NCBI GenBank assembly: GCA_039193455.1
Contig: JBCCWO010000005.1
Span: 62,001 to 126,000, forward strand
Source: JBCBGF01 sp039193455
GTDB lineage: Bacteria; Pseudomonadota; Alphaproteobacteria; Rhodobacterales; Rhodobacteraceae
Direction: 5' to 3'
Length of the DNA: 64,000 bases
Part shown: positions 51,145 through 60,243 of the stretch, in pieces
Layout: each line of letters opens with the position of its first letter
Numbering within the stretch: position 1 is the stretch's first letter
Translations under genes and position numbers: made by a program
Notes under the pieces: generated by a model
Told to the model about the DNA's origin: nothing
Seen by the model: only the letters and a program-made list of their open reading frames with translations
Databases searched by the model: none

Positions 51145-51173
51145 AGATTTTTGCTATACGGGCAAAAAAATCT
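51145..51173. promoter_or_regulatory. Inverted repeat in the GST/TAXI divergent promoter
   Basis: AGATTTTTGC (51145-51154) and GCAAAAAAATCT (51162-51173) form an inverted repeat with two extra A bases in the right arm and a 7-base centre. It lies in an AT-rich island 23 bases from the GST start and about 85 bases from the TAXI gene. It looks like a regulator-binding site for both directions. Confidence 0.5.
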
Positions 51174-51258
51174 ACATTTTTGCGCAAAGGAAATGCCATA
51201 AAGGCCAAAAAGCGCAAGCACGAAAACCAAACAAAACTGCATCTAGGGAGGAAATCAG

Positions 51259-52302
51259 ATGACAGGAAAGCTCTTCGGGGGTGTCGCCATCGCCCTCTGC
51301 GTCGCCGTCGGCGCCCAGGCTCAATCCATTCTTACGGCGGAAACGGCCGCGCCCAACACCACGCCGGGGATCTCGATCATATCGCTGTCCGAGGCGGCTG
51401 CAAACGCAGGTGTGGCCGATATCCAGGTCTCGGCGGGGCAGACGCTGACCAACTCGGTCCAGAACGTGGCCGAGGGCAACACCGATATTGCCGCCTCGCC
51501 ATTTATTCTTCCGTTCTTCCTGTCGCGGGGCGTCGGACCCTACGCAGGGCTCGGGGCGGAAGCCGGCGGAGAGCTCGCGTCGAACCTGGCGGTGCTCTAT
51601 ACGTATCGCATCTCAGTGCAGGGCCTTTTTGCCTATGACAGCGCAAATATCAGCGGCTGGGATGGCATCGAAGGAAAGACCATCTTCAACGGCCCGCCCC
51701 GCGGCGCCGCCCTTTCGAACGCGCGCATCCTGATCAACACGGTCGCCAAGCTGGAAGAGGGTTCGGGCTATACCGGCGTTCAGGTGAACTGGGGTCAGGC
51801 GGTCAAGACGATCCAGGACGGATCGGCTGACGCCTTCGTCCTCCCGATGTCGTTCCCCGATCCGCGGGTGGGTGCCGCGCTTGCCTCGGGCAACATGACG
51901 ATCTTTTCCATGCCCAAGGACGTCCACGACAGCGAAGACTTTGACAAGGTGGCGAACCTGCCGGGCACGGTGAAGTTTTCGATGCCGGTGGCCGAGATGG
52001 GCTATGGCGATGGCGTCACCATCGTCTCGGAAGACGACATGTTCCGCGGACCGGGCACGGTTGGCGCCGATATCGTCAACGTCAACATGGATTTCGACAC
52101 CGCCAAGGCACTGACCGCAGCGTTTTTGGAGAACATCGAAAGCATCTACCACGCCAAAGCCCCGTTCATGGCGGTGACCTGGCACGGCGAAACCGACATC
52201 GCCCTGACCGACATGTGCGGACCTAACCCGCTGAAGTACCACCCGGGGGCCGTCGCAGCATGGGAAGAAGCGGGCTACACGCTTCCTGATTGCGCCAAGT
52301 AG
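51259..52302 (+). CDS. TAXI-family TRAP transporter substrate-binding protein
   Basis: A 347-residue periplasmic binding protein of the TAXI type. It has a Sec signal peptide (MTGKLFGGVAIALCVAVGAQAQS, cleavage after AQA), LSEAAANAGVADIQVSAGQTLTNSV and IEGKTIFNGPPRGAALSNARILI. It delivers its ligand to the fused permease encoded next. TAXI proteins bind glutamate, other dicarboxylates or unknown acids; this ligand is unassigned. GGGAGG precedes the ATG. Confidence 0.9.
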   Translation: MTGKLFGGVAIALCVAVGAQAQSILTAETAAPNTTPGISIISLSEAAANAGVADIQVSAGQTLTNSVQNVAEGNTDIAASPFILPFFLSRGVGPYAGLGAEAGGELASNLAVLYTYRISVQGLFAYDSANISGWDGIEGKTIFNGPPRGAALSNARILINTVAKLEEGSGYTGVQVNWGQAVKTIQDGSADAFVLPMSFPDPRVGAALASGNMTIFSMPKDVHDSEDFDKVANLPGTVKFSMPVAEMGYGDGVTIVSEDDMFRGPGTVGADIVNVNMDFDTAKALTAAFLENIESIYHAKAPFMAVTWHGETDIALTDMCGPNPLKYHPGAVAAWEEAGYTLPDCAK

Positions 52303-52313
52303 GCGGAACGCCT

Positions 52314-52345
52314 GGCCGGGCCCCGTACGCGGCGCCCGGCCTTTT
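52314..52345 (+). terminator. Terminator-like hairpin between TAXI and permease genes
   Basis: GGCCGGGC (52314-52321) and GCCCGGCC (52334-52341) pair perfectly over 8 bp, followed by TTTT (52342-52345). It begins 12 bases after the TAXI stop. It is probably a partial terminator that keeps permease levels below those of the binding protein. Confidence 0.65.
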
Positions 52346-52363
52346 CCAATGGGTGGAGAGGCC

Positions 52364-54709
52364 ATGGCGGACGCATCCGACACCGCACCTCAAGCACGCA
52401 GTTTCTCTCTGAAGCTGCTCTACGTCTTATCCGTAGTCATGGTCTTGATCGGCCTGATCAACTCCACCCCCGGAATCCCCGGCTATGACGCGTTGGTCGC
52501 GTCAGTCTCGGGCATCGACGGCGCGCAATTGCGCAAGTTCCCGTTCGAGTGGTTCTACCCGCTGTTTTTTGCGCTGATGATGCTGATTGTCGTGCTGAAG
52601 CATTCGATGTGGCGCGACTGGAAGGAGCGCACGCCGCTGCGCCGCAAGTTCGGGCTGTTCCTCGACATCGCGCTGATCACCATGGCCTGCACCATCTCGG
52701 TGACCTACCTGGTCGAGATCGAGTCCATCTGCCTTGCAGACCGCATCACCGGCGACCGCGCGCGGCTTATCGAAGAAAGCCTCGCCGCTGCCGCCGCCTT
52801 TAATGAGAGCCTTGGCCTGCCCGCGCCCACCACGGTCGAAGACCCGCAATGCGTGAACACCACTGGCGGCTGGCTGGTGTTGATCGTCGGGCTCGCGATC
52901 GTGGTCTTTCTGTCCTACAACATCAAGGTCTGGGGCTTGCCCCTTGTGATCGTTGCCATTTTGATCTCGGCCTACACGATCGGGACCGTTCTGGTCTGGT
53001 ACTTTTTCGGCACCGAGGACATCAACAAGTACTTCGTGACCAAGCTTGCGGGCGAACCACGCATGCTCGCAGACGGACGACCGCGTGTGCACGATGTGCT
53101 GGTCAACAATGCTTCGGGCCTGCTTGGCCGGTTCATGGACATCGTGTTGAACACGATCTTTCCGTATATCGTTCTGGGCTCGCTGTTTGGAAGCTCGGCA
53201 GGCGGCCGCTCGCTCATCAAGCTCGCCTTCCGCTGGACCCGTCACCTGCGCGGGGGGCCTGCACATGCGGCCATCGTGTCATCGGCGATGTTTGGCACGA
53301 TCTCGGGCGGGCCCATTGTGAATGTGCTGTCCACCGGCGTGCTGACCATTCCGATGATGCTGAAGCGCGGCTTCTCAAAGGTCTTTGCAGGCGGGGTAGA
53401 GGCGGCGGCCTCGTCTGGCGGGTCGATCATGCCGCCCGTGATGGGGGTCGCGGCCTTCGTGCTCGCCTCGCTGACAGCGGTTCCCTATTCGAACGTGATC
53501 ATCGCCGCGATCATCCCGGCGATGGCCTATTTCTTCTGCCTGTTTCTGTCCGCGGTCTTTCAATCGCGCAAACAAAACATCACCGCCATTGGCGAGATCA
53601 CCGATGACATGGTGCTGGATCGTCAGGACCTGTTGAACCTGATCATGATCTTCGGGCCGATCCTGCTGATCCTCGGGCTGTTGCTGACCCCCAAGGACGC
53701 CGTGGGCTGTGGCCTGCTGGGCGGGATCCTTGGCGCTGAGCGTAGTTTTGTCGATGGCGTTTGCCGTGTCGAAAGCCTGAGCTGGATACAACAGGCCATA
53801 CAGAATGCAGCCGGGGCCGCGGGGGCCGCAGGCTGGTGGGCGGTGATGCTGCTGTTGGTTCTGCTTTTCGTCGATCCCGAGGTGCGCGCCAAGCCGCGCA
53901 AGATCATCGACGCGATGTCTCAGGGCGGCATCCTGATCTCGACGCTCTACCTGATGTTTCTCGCCGTCTCGATCATCGACTTTTGCCTGTCGTTCACCGG
54001 CTTGCCGGTGTTCCTGTCACTCGACGTTCTGGCGTGGCTCAACAGTCTCAACCTCGGCGGGGGCGGCTCGGACCTCTTTCAGCTGATCGCCCTTTTGATG
54101 ACCATGCTGCTGGCCGTACTTTTGGGCATGGGGATGCCCGCGGTGCCGGCCTATATCAACGCGGCGCTCCTAATGGGGCCGGTGCTTGCCGGGCTGGGCC
54201 TGTCGCTTTTCACCGCGCATATGTTCATCTTCTACTTCGCCGTGGCCAGCGCGATCACACCGCCGGTGGCCCTTGCCGCCTTTGCCGCGGCGACCATCAC
54301 CAAGGCCGAGCCGATGGCCACCGGGTTCTCGGCGGTGAAATCCGGGATCGTGATGTTCGTGGTGCCCTTCATCTTTGCGTTCTATCCAGAATTGTTGCTG
54401 ATCGATGAGGCCATTCTCGATCCGCGAGCCACAGGTGGGACGGCCTTCCTGCCCGGCTATGACGGCGGGTTCGATCCGGCCTATTTCGCGCTGTTGATCG
54501 GGCGCCTTGTCTTGGCACTTTACCTGTTGTCCTCGGCCCTTGCCGCGTTCGACCGCCGCGCCCTGCCCGCCTGGGAAATCGCGGCACGCTTGGCGCTTGC
54601 CGCGCTGATCATGGTGCGGATGGATGCGGTGTGGATCGCGGCCCTCGGTGCAACGGCGATCCTGTTTGTCGTCCACTACCGAGCGGGACCGGAAACGGCG
54701 AAGACCTAG
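52364..54709 (+). CDS. TRAP transporter fused permease (4TM/12TM type)
   Basis: A 781-residue integral membrane protein that merges the small and large permease domains, the usual partner of TAXI binding proteins. The N-terminal third has about five helices and a long soluble loop. The DctM-like part includes AIVSSAMFGTISGGPIVNVLSTG, EAAASSGGSIMPPVMGVAAFVLA, LLGMGMPAVPAYINAALL and ASAITPPVALAAFAAATI. I start at 52364, with GGAGAGG just upstream. It ends 69 bp before the convergent carboxypeptidase gene. Confidence 0.93.
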   Translation: MADASDTAPQARSFSLKLLYVLSVVMVLIGLINSTPGIPGYDALVASVSGIDGAQLRKFPFEWFYPLFFALMMLIVVLKHSMWRDWKERTPLRRKFGLFLDIALITMACTISVTYLVEIESICLADRITGDRARLIEESLAAAAAFNESLGLPAPTTVEDPQCVNTTGGWLVLIVGLAIVVFLSYNIKVWGLPLVIVAILISAYTIGTVLVWYFFGTEDINKYFVTKLAGEPRMLADGRPRVHDVLVNNASGLLGRFMDIVLNTIFPYIVLGSLFGSSAGGRSLIKLAFRWTRHLRGGPAHAAIVSSAMFGTISGGPIVNVLSTGVLTIPMMLKRGFSKVFAGGVEAAASSGGSIMPPVMGVAAFVLASLTAVPYSNVIIAAIIPAMAYFFCLFLSAVFQSRKQNITAIGEITDDMVLDRQDLLNLIMIFGPILLILGLLLTPKDAVGCGLLGGILGAERSFVDGVCRVESLSWIQQAIQNAAGAAGAAGWWAVMLLLVLLFVDPEVRAKPRKIIDAMSQGGILISTLYLMFLAVSIIDFCLSFTGLPVFLSLDVLAWLNSLNLGGGGSDLFQLIALLMTMLLAVLLGMGMPAVPAYINAALLMGPVLAGLGLSLFTAHMFIFYFAVASAITPPVALAAFAAATITKAEPMATGFSAVKSGIVMFVVPFIFAFYPELLLIDEAILDPRATGGTAFLPGYDGGFDPAYFALLIGRLVLALYLLSSALAAFDRRALPAWEIAARLALAALIMVRMDAVWIAALGATAILFVVHYRAGPETAKT

Positions 54710-54777
54710 GGGCCGACCGGGAGAAATCTAGGCGCAGCGGAACTTGCCCCGCGCACGCCTGTTTACGGTGGCCGGAA

Positions 54778-56454
54778 CTAAGCCAGCGTCACGGTCTTAC
54801 GCGCGGTGCCGCCCTTTTCCGAGCGGCTGGTGACGGTGACACTGGGCGCCTCCCCGCCCGCGCGCACCAGCCACTCGACTTTCTTGGACACCGGGGACCA
54901 TTGCTGGCCCCAGTTGGAATACGCGTAGCGCCGCTCATTGCGGCCGGCGAGATGGCCAAGGTCGGCCTTGGGCGGGTTCATCACAATCTCTGCGTCCGCA
55001 CAGGCCAGTTCCACCGAGGCGGGTTTCGCCACCCCATTCTGGATCGCCACATCCGACAGATTTGTGGGCAGGAAACCGTGGTTCGACACCACGGCGGTCA
55101 CCTTCCAAAGGTCGGCCCCCAACGCCTCCACCGAAAGATCATCAACAAGGACCTGCGGCGCGGCCGCGGCGTGTTCGAGGTTGAACATCACGTTGTTGTG
55201 GCAAATCTCTTCAAGCAGGTGTCCCGGCGGGTTGCGATAGCTCCAAGTGTAGACCATTCCGCCGATCTCCACTGGCCCAAGCTGTGGATGATCAAACGGC
55301 TCCCAATCGCGAAAGCCGTGCTCGCCCACGTTTTCGATGACCCAATCAAAGACCATGCGCTGCGTTTCCGCATCCCGCGGCCCCAGATTGTAGTACCCGA
55401 CTTTCGGGACCCCGGCGGTCCGCTCCAGATCCCACAGCTCGGTCGAAAAGCAAATGATCCCCATCTCTTCGTAGACCCAGTCTTTGAGACTGCCGTGGCG
55501 GGCCTTGGACTTGTCAGGGGTGAATTCCTCGTACGTTGAAATCGTGGGATATCCGGTCAGCTTTTCGCCGACCGCGCCAAGGGCCTTGTAAAGCGCCAGG
55601 TCCGGCGGGCTCATATCCGCGTCCATCTTCATCATCGAGGGGCGCAGTATTATCCCGCCATGGGTGTGATACGCACACATGCCGGCAATGTTGGGGTGGT
55701 CCAGAATAAACCGCCCCATCCCCATCGCCTCGGGCTCCGAGAATGGGTATTCACCGGCCCCGTATTCGCGTGGGGACCAGTTGATCGGGAAGTTGCGGTT
55801 CATGTTCCCGTCCTCCTGCGGGTCGATCTGCACGTGAACACCGTCGTAGTTCTCGATCAGACCTTCCGGATAGAGCCGGTAATACTCCCCCCCGACTTCC
55901 GCCGGTTCCCGCTGCACCAGGATGCGCGGCTCGTCGGCGTCTTTCTTCCACTCACCCTTTGGGTCCGGCACCCGCATCTGGACGATATAGCCATCATCAT
56001 TGATGTCCTGTGCGATCAGGCCATCCACCCGTTCCTCGCCCGGCAGGCACCGTCCGTTACCGCACCAGGGAAAATACGGCGCGGTCAGCGCGTATTCCGC
56101 GCCATCGGGGTTGATGCGGGGCAGGATGTAGAACGCCTGGCTGTCAACCAGGCGGGTCACGGTCGGGTCAGCTCCATAGTTGGTCAGGATGTACCAAACC
56201 GCATAAAGCGCCGTGGCACTGGTCGCATGCTCTTCCGCATGGATCTGGGCGTCGATGTAATAGCCGGGTTTCTCGTGCCCGGGCCCCGTTTCGGGATTGG
56301 TGATCTCCACCGCCCAAACCTCCCGCGCGCGGAAGGACTTGGCGATGGACGTTAACGTACAGATCTCGGGGTACGCCGCGGCCAAGGCCTGCAGATGCGC
56401 GGTCATCTGATCGTAGTTGTAGTAGGTGTCAAACGGGATTTCGACTTTGGGCAT
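54778..56454 (-). CDS. M14-family zinc carboxypeptidase
   Basis: A 558-residue metallopeptidase. The zinc ligands are His72 and Glu75 in IHAEEH and a later His in AYHTHGG; FSTELWDLERT may carry the catalytic Glu. DINDDGYIVQMRVPDPKGEW and INPDGAEYAL are typical of the larger bacterial M14 proteins. A further C-terminal beta-rich region of about 130 residues follows. No signal peptide is seen, so action on an imported peptide or amide conjugate in the cytoplasm is likely. It is the last gene of the ten-gene minus operon. Confidence 0.9.
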   Translation of the reverse strand: MPKVEIPFDTYYNYDQMTAHLQALAAAYPEICTLTSIAKSFRAREVWAVEITNPETGPGHEKPGYYIDAQIHAEEHATSATALYAVWYILTNYGADPTVTRLVDSQAFYILPRINPDGAEYALTAPYFPWCGNGRCLPGEERVDGLIAQDINDDGYIVQMRVPDPKGEWKKDADEPRILVQREPAEVGGEYYRLYPEGLIENYDGVHVQIDPQEDGNMNRNFPINWSPREYGAGEYPFSEPEAMGMGRFILDHPNIAGMCAYHTHGGIILRPSMMKMDADMSPPDLALYKALGAVGEKLTGYPTISTYEEFTPDKSKARHGSLKDWVYEEMGIICFSTELWDLERTAGVPKVGYYNLGPRDAETQRMVFDWVIENVGEHGFRDWEPFDHPQLGPVEIGGMVYTWSYRNPPGHLLEEICHNNVMFNLEHAAAAPQVLVDDLSVEALGADLWKVTAVVSNHGFLPTNLSDVAIQNGVAKPASVELACADAEIVMNPPKADLGHLAGRNERRYAYSNWGQQWSPVSKKVEWLVRAGGEAPSVTVTSRSEKGGTARKTVTLA

Positions 56455-56472
56455 CGTGGACCTTTCACATAG

Positions 56473-57192
56473 TCAATCGTCGGGCGTCTGAGCCACGGAC
56501 AACTCCCACGCATTCAATCGCTGGCCAGTGAACCGAAGGTCATCGGCGGTGGCGATCTGCACGAATGCGGGGGCAAGCTGTTCGGGGTCGACCCATTTGG
56601 CCTTCAACTCGGGTGGATAGTTTTTCTCGGACATCGGCGTGTGCATCGCCATGCCGGGCGTTATTGTGCAGGACACGATCCCGTGCGGGGCGCCTTCCAG
56701 GGCCAGACACTTGGAAAACCCTTCGAGCGCATGTTTTGCCGCGCAATAGGCCGTCTCATCCGCGAAGCCTTTGATCCCCGACTGGGACGAGACAAAGATC
56801 AACGCCCCGCCCCCGCGCGCCACCATCCCTTCCCAAACCGCCTGGGTCAGCTGGAACCCGGCCTGGATCCCGACATCGAGCGTTGCCCGGAAGGTTGCGA
56901 GGCTGACATCGGAGACGGGCTCTGGGATCAGGATCGCTGCGTTATGGATCAGGACGTCGACGGGCCGGTCAATCTGGGCGATGGCGGCGGCGGTGGCCCC
57001 CGCGTCCGCCAGATCAGCCGCAATGCATGTCACATCATCGCCCAGTTGCGCGCCGAGCGTGGCAAGCGGATCCGCGGCGACATCAATCAGAATGAGGTGC
57101 GCCCCCTGCCCCGCAAACACGCGCGCGATGGCTGCACCGAGGCCCTGGGCCGCGCCGGTGATCAGTACCGTCTTGCTGGCCAGGTCGGACAC
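56473..57192 (-). CDS. SDR-family oxidoreductase
   Basis: A 239-residue short-chain dehydrogenase with TGAAQGLGAAIA for NAD(P) binding, HNAAIL, Ser in FVSSQSG and the catalytic YCAAK. It shares its first base with the last base of the preceding Gfo/Idh gene stop (TGATG-type junction). It probably oxidises or reduces a hydroxyl of the substrate handled by this operon. Confidence 0.9.
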   Translation of the reverse strand: MSDLASKTVLITGAAQGLGAAIARVFAGQGAHLILIDVAADPLATLGAQLGDDVTCIAADLADAGATAAAIAQIDRPVDVLIHNAAILIPEPVSDVSLATFRATLDVGIQAGFQLTQAVWEGMVARGGGALIFVSSQSGIKGFADETAYCAAKHALEGFSKCLALEGAPHGIVSCTITPGMAMHTPMSEKNYPPELKAKWVDPEQLAPAFVQIATADDLRFTGQRLNAWELSVAQTPDD

Positions 57193-58274
57193 TAAGCGGA
57201 CGCCTCAAGATCAAGGTCCTTCCAGCATCGATCCCGTGTCGAAGCCAGAACCGCATCGAGCACGGTTTGATTGCGCACCCCATCGACGAAGGTCGCCCCC
57301 TGCGTGAGCGCGCGCTCTTCCTTGATGGCCGCGACCAGTTCCGACAACGCCGCAAGAACAGAGACATTCCAGATGCCCTTGTTCAGGTTTTCGAGCTGCG
57401 CATTCGGGTCGGGCACGCTGATATCATCAAACCCCTGACCGGCCTTGGCGAAGTACAACTTCTCATCGCTGTTCGACAGCGTAAGTGTCCCCTTCGAGCC
57501 AAAGATCTGGGTCTCGTTGCCCATGTTGTTGGCGGCCACGCCGCTCATAAACACTTGCGCCAACGCGCCGGTCGGGAATTGCAGCGTCAGATGGCTCAGG
57601 TCATCGGCTGTCGCGGTCCAGGGTGAGCCGCTAACCTTGTCGACGCGGTCGGGCAAAATGGTGAGCGCTTGACCAACCACGGAAGAGGGTTCCCCCAGCC
57701 ACCAACGCAGCATATCGACCTGATGCGAACCGTTGGCGCCAAGCCGCCCGCCGCCCATGGCCGCATCAGACCACCAATCGCCCTTGGGCCGACTTGCCGG
57801 ATCCGCCCAGGACGCACCAATGTTGGTGATATTGACGTGCCGGATGTCGCCAAGCGCGCCGGCATGGATCAATTCGGCGATCCGCATACGCGTCGGGTTA
57901 AAGCGCAGTTCATGATCAATCATGTGAACGCGGTTTGCCGCGTCCGCTGCTTCCAGCATCTGCTGCGCCTCGCCCGCGTTCATCGCCGTGGGCTTTTCAC
58001 ACAGGACATGCGCACCCGCGGCAATGGAGGCGAGCGTCATAGGCGCGTGCATGACGGTGGGCGTCGCAATGCACACCAGATCAAGGGCATGGTTGGCCAG
58101 CATCGCCTGCCAGTCGTCATAGACATCCGTGATGCCGTGGGGCTCTGCCGCGGCTTTCGCGCTGTCGAGCCGACCCGAGGACAGGGCCACGACCTGGGCA
58201 TCCTCAACATATGAGAACGCGGGGAGATAGGCGTCGCGCGCAAAGCTCGCGCCGATAATGCCAACACTTAGCAT
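57192..58274 (-). CDS. Gfo/Idh/MocA-family oxidoreductase
   Basis: A 360-residue NAD(P)-dependent dehydrogenase. The Rossmann start is VGIIGASFARDAYLPAF and the family signature EKPTAMNAGEA carries the catalytic Lys. The C-terminal alpha/beta domain has the GGGRLGANGSHQVDMLRWW active-site His and Asp. Members oxidise sugars, inositols or reduce imines. It overlaps the second Gfo/Idh gene by 7 bases; the two proteins are only distantly similar, so they may catalyse successive steps. Confidence 0.92.
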   Translation of the reverse strand: MLSVGIIGASFARDAYLPAFSYVEDAQVVALSSGRLDSAKAAAEPHGITDVYDDWQAMLANHALDLVCIATPTVMHAPMTLASIAAGAHVLCEKPTAMNAGEAQQMLEAADAANRVHMIDHELRFNPTRMRIAELIHAGALGDIRHVNITNIGASWADPASRPKGDWWSDAAMGGGRLGANGSHQVDMLRWWLGEPSSVVGQALTILPDRVDKVSGSPWTATADDLSHLTLQFPTGALAQVFMSGVAANNMGNETQIFGSKGTLTLSNSDEKLYFAKAGQGFDDISVPDPNAQLENLNKGIWNVSVLAALSELVAAIKEERALTQGATFVDGVRNQTVLDAVLASTRDRCWKDLDLEASA

Positions 58275-59317
58275 AGGGATGTCCTTCCGGTCTGGGCGGC
58301 GAGGTGCTGAACCTCTTCTACGTCAACCTTGGCCTGCCGCGATGAGGCGAGGATGCAGGCTTCGAGCATGTACAGGGATTGCAGGTGATCGCGCCCCGTA
58401 CATTCCGGCGCGATCTGGCCGCGCAGCATCGCAACAAAACGCTGAAGCAAGGCGGCGGCGTCCGTGATCCAGGGCTCATGCGGCGGCAAGTCGATGGGCG
58501 TCAGCTCTTTTTGCATCCGCGGGGCAAACCCTAGATCCCCGAACATCGCGCGTTGTTCGACGATCCCTTCCGTGCAATCGGTGCGCCAGTTGAAGTGCAT
58601 CGGCTCGTGACCGGCCTGCCAGGTTCCCTGATAGTTCACCGTCAAACCACCGTCGAACGCGATCAGGGCCGAGACATTGGTGTCGCCTCGATACATCGTC
58701 CAGGAAGGGTTGAAGGTGTGTGCCTGCACATGGGCGGTCTCAGCCCCGTAGACGAAGCGCATCAGATCGAAGTGATGGATCGACTGCTCCCAAAGCATCG
58801 GGTGGTCCATGGTCAGCGGATAGGAATTCAGCCAATCCTGCGTCCCGTCGCGCCAGCGTTCATAGGTGAACCGGGCAAACCCCGGGGTGCCCACGGCGCC
58901 GTCGTCCAGAAGGCGTTTCTTTTCCTGCGTCACCGAGAGATACCGAAAGTTCAGTCCTACGATCAGCAGAATGCCCGCGGCTTCGGCCATCTCGACATAG
59001 GTGTGCGCCAACGCGACATCATCGGCGAGTGGTTTTTCGGCCAGCACCGGCAACCCCGCTTTGCAACAGGCCTCAATCTGCGCCGCCCGACCTCCCGGTG
59101 GTGTGGCCAGCAAAACGAAATCCGCCGGTGTGTCGATAACCGCCGAAATCGAGGAGCCGACCGCAAGCGCGGGATGGGTTTCCGCGAACGCCTTTTGCGC
59201 CGCAGGGTCGGGGTCACACGCCGCGACCAGCGTAACATCCGGATCGGCCTCGATGACCCGGGCCCAGGTGCGGGCGCGGGCGCCGAGCCCCACCAGTATT
59301 CCCCGCAGCGGGCTCAA
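58268..59317 (-). CDS. Gfo/Idh/MocA-family oxidoreductase
   Basis: A 349-residue dehydrogenase with a GILVGLGARARTW nucleotide-binding start, LATPPGGRAAQIEACCKAGLPVLAEKPLADD with the catalytic Lys, and DHPMLWEQSIHHFDLMRFV for the active-site His pair. The most likely start is the TTG overlapping the epimerase stop (TTGA); an in-frame GTG at 59293 is the alternative. Longer upstream reading is antisense-like and lies inside the epimerase gene. Confidence 0.88.
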   Translation of the reverse strand: MSPLRGILVGLGARARTWARVIEADPDVTLVAACDPDPAAQKAFAETHPALAVGSSISAVIDTPADFVLLATPPGGRAAQIEACCKAGLPVLAEKPLADDVALAHTYVEMAEAAGILLIVGLNFRYLSVTQEKKRLLDDGAVGTPGFARFTYERWRDGTQDWLNSYPLTMDHPMLWEQSIHHFDLMRFVYGAETAHVQAHTFNPSWTMYRGDTNVSALIAFDGGLTVNYQGTWQAGHEPMHFNWRTDCTEGIVEQRAMFGDLGFAPRMQKELTPIDLPPHEPWITDAAALLQRFVAMLRGQIAPECTGRDHLQSLYMLEACILASSRQAKVDVEEVQHLAAQTGRTSLC

Positions 59318-60243
59318 TTCAGGGCCTCGACGGGCATCAGACTGACCAGAATGTCCTCGGCGGACAGCCAGTCGATGGCGGAAAACGGGCTTGGGACATC
59401 GCTGCCCATGGGCGGGCGCACGCTCTCGCCAGGTGCAAGCGCGTCGACCGCGACCCCACGCATGCGGCGCGCCACGGCGTGGGCGAGGTCCAGGTCCCCA
59501 ATCGTGGGCGGCGTCCCGGCGTGGATCACCGGCGCATCCCCAAAGCCGTCGCGTATCAATGCAACAACCCCTTGCGCCAGCTGCGGCAACCACGCCCATT
59601 CGCGAACGGCCTCGGGCGTGGGCACCGGGATTTTGCGGTCGCTCTCAGCGGCATCAACCATACGGCGCAGACGCGACAGGTACGGGCGCGAGGCGCGCAC
59701 GCCCTCCTCCGGGCCGCAGGTGTTTCCAAGGCGCAGGCTGAGTGTTTGAAACCCATGCTCCTGCGCGTTTGTGACAAGCAACTCTCCTGCACGCTTGCCA
59801 ACGCAATAGGCGCAGGTCGCGGACGGATGCGTTGCCTCTGTTACGAGACCTTTTGAGAGCGGAAGGTCGTTTGGCGCGAAGACGCCCATGGAGCTGAGAA
59901 ACAAGAACCTTGGCGCGGCTGCACCGCGCGCAAATCGCAGGGCCGCGGTCAGCGGCTCAATGTTCGCGGCCAGGTGTTTCGCGCGACTGATCCCAAGCGC
60001 GTCGGGCGGGGCCGTGATCGCGGCGCCGTGGATCACCGCGTCAACACGCCGTCCTGCCCAGGCATCAAGCACCTGCGGCAGCGCCCCGGTCACCAGTTCG
60101 ACACCTGCGAGCCGCCGCTTCGCGGCCTCGTCGAAGTCCCGATCCACGGCCACGACAGAAAAGCCCGAGCTTTGCAGCGCAAGCACGATCTCAGAGCATA
60201 CGAAACCCCCGGCTCCGGTCACCAGAACGGTGGGCGCACTCAT
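59314..60243 (-). CDS. NAD-dependent epimerase/dehydratase
   Basis: A 309-residue extended SDR with VTGAGGFVCSEIVLAL, FLSSMGVF carrying the Ser, and the catalytic YCVGK. LRLGNTCGPEEG is a sugar-epimerase-type loop. It overlaps both neighbours by 4 bases. Together with two Gfo/Idh enzymes it suggests a carbohydrate-like or polyol substrate. Confidence 0.9.
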   Translation of the reverse strand: MSAPTVLVTGAGGFVCSEIVLALQSSGFSVVAVDRDFDEAAKRRLAGVELVTGALPQVLDAWAGRRVDAVIHGAAITAPPDALGISRAKHLAANIEPLTAALRFARGAAAPRFLFLSSMGVFAPNDLPLSKGLVTEATHPSATCAYCVGKRAGELLVTNAQEHGFQTLSLRLGNTCGPEEGVRASRPYLSRLRRMVDAAESDRKIPVPTPEAVREWAWLPQLAQGVVALIRDGFGDAPVIHAGTPPTIGDLDLAHAVARRMRGVAVDALAPGESVRPPMGSDVPSPFSAIDWLSAEDILVSLMPVEALN

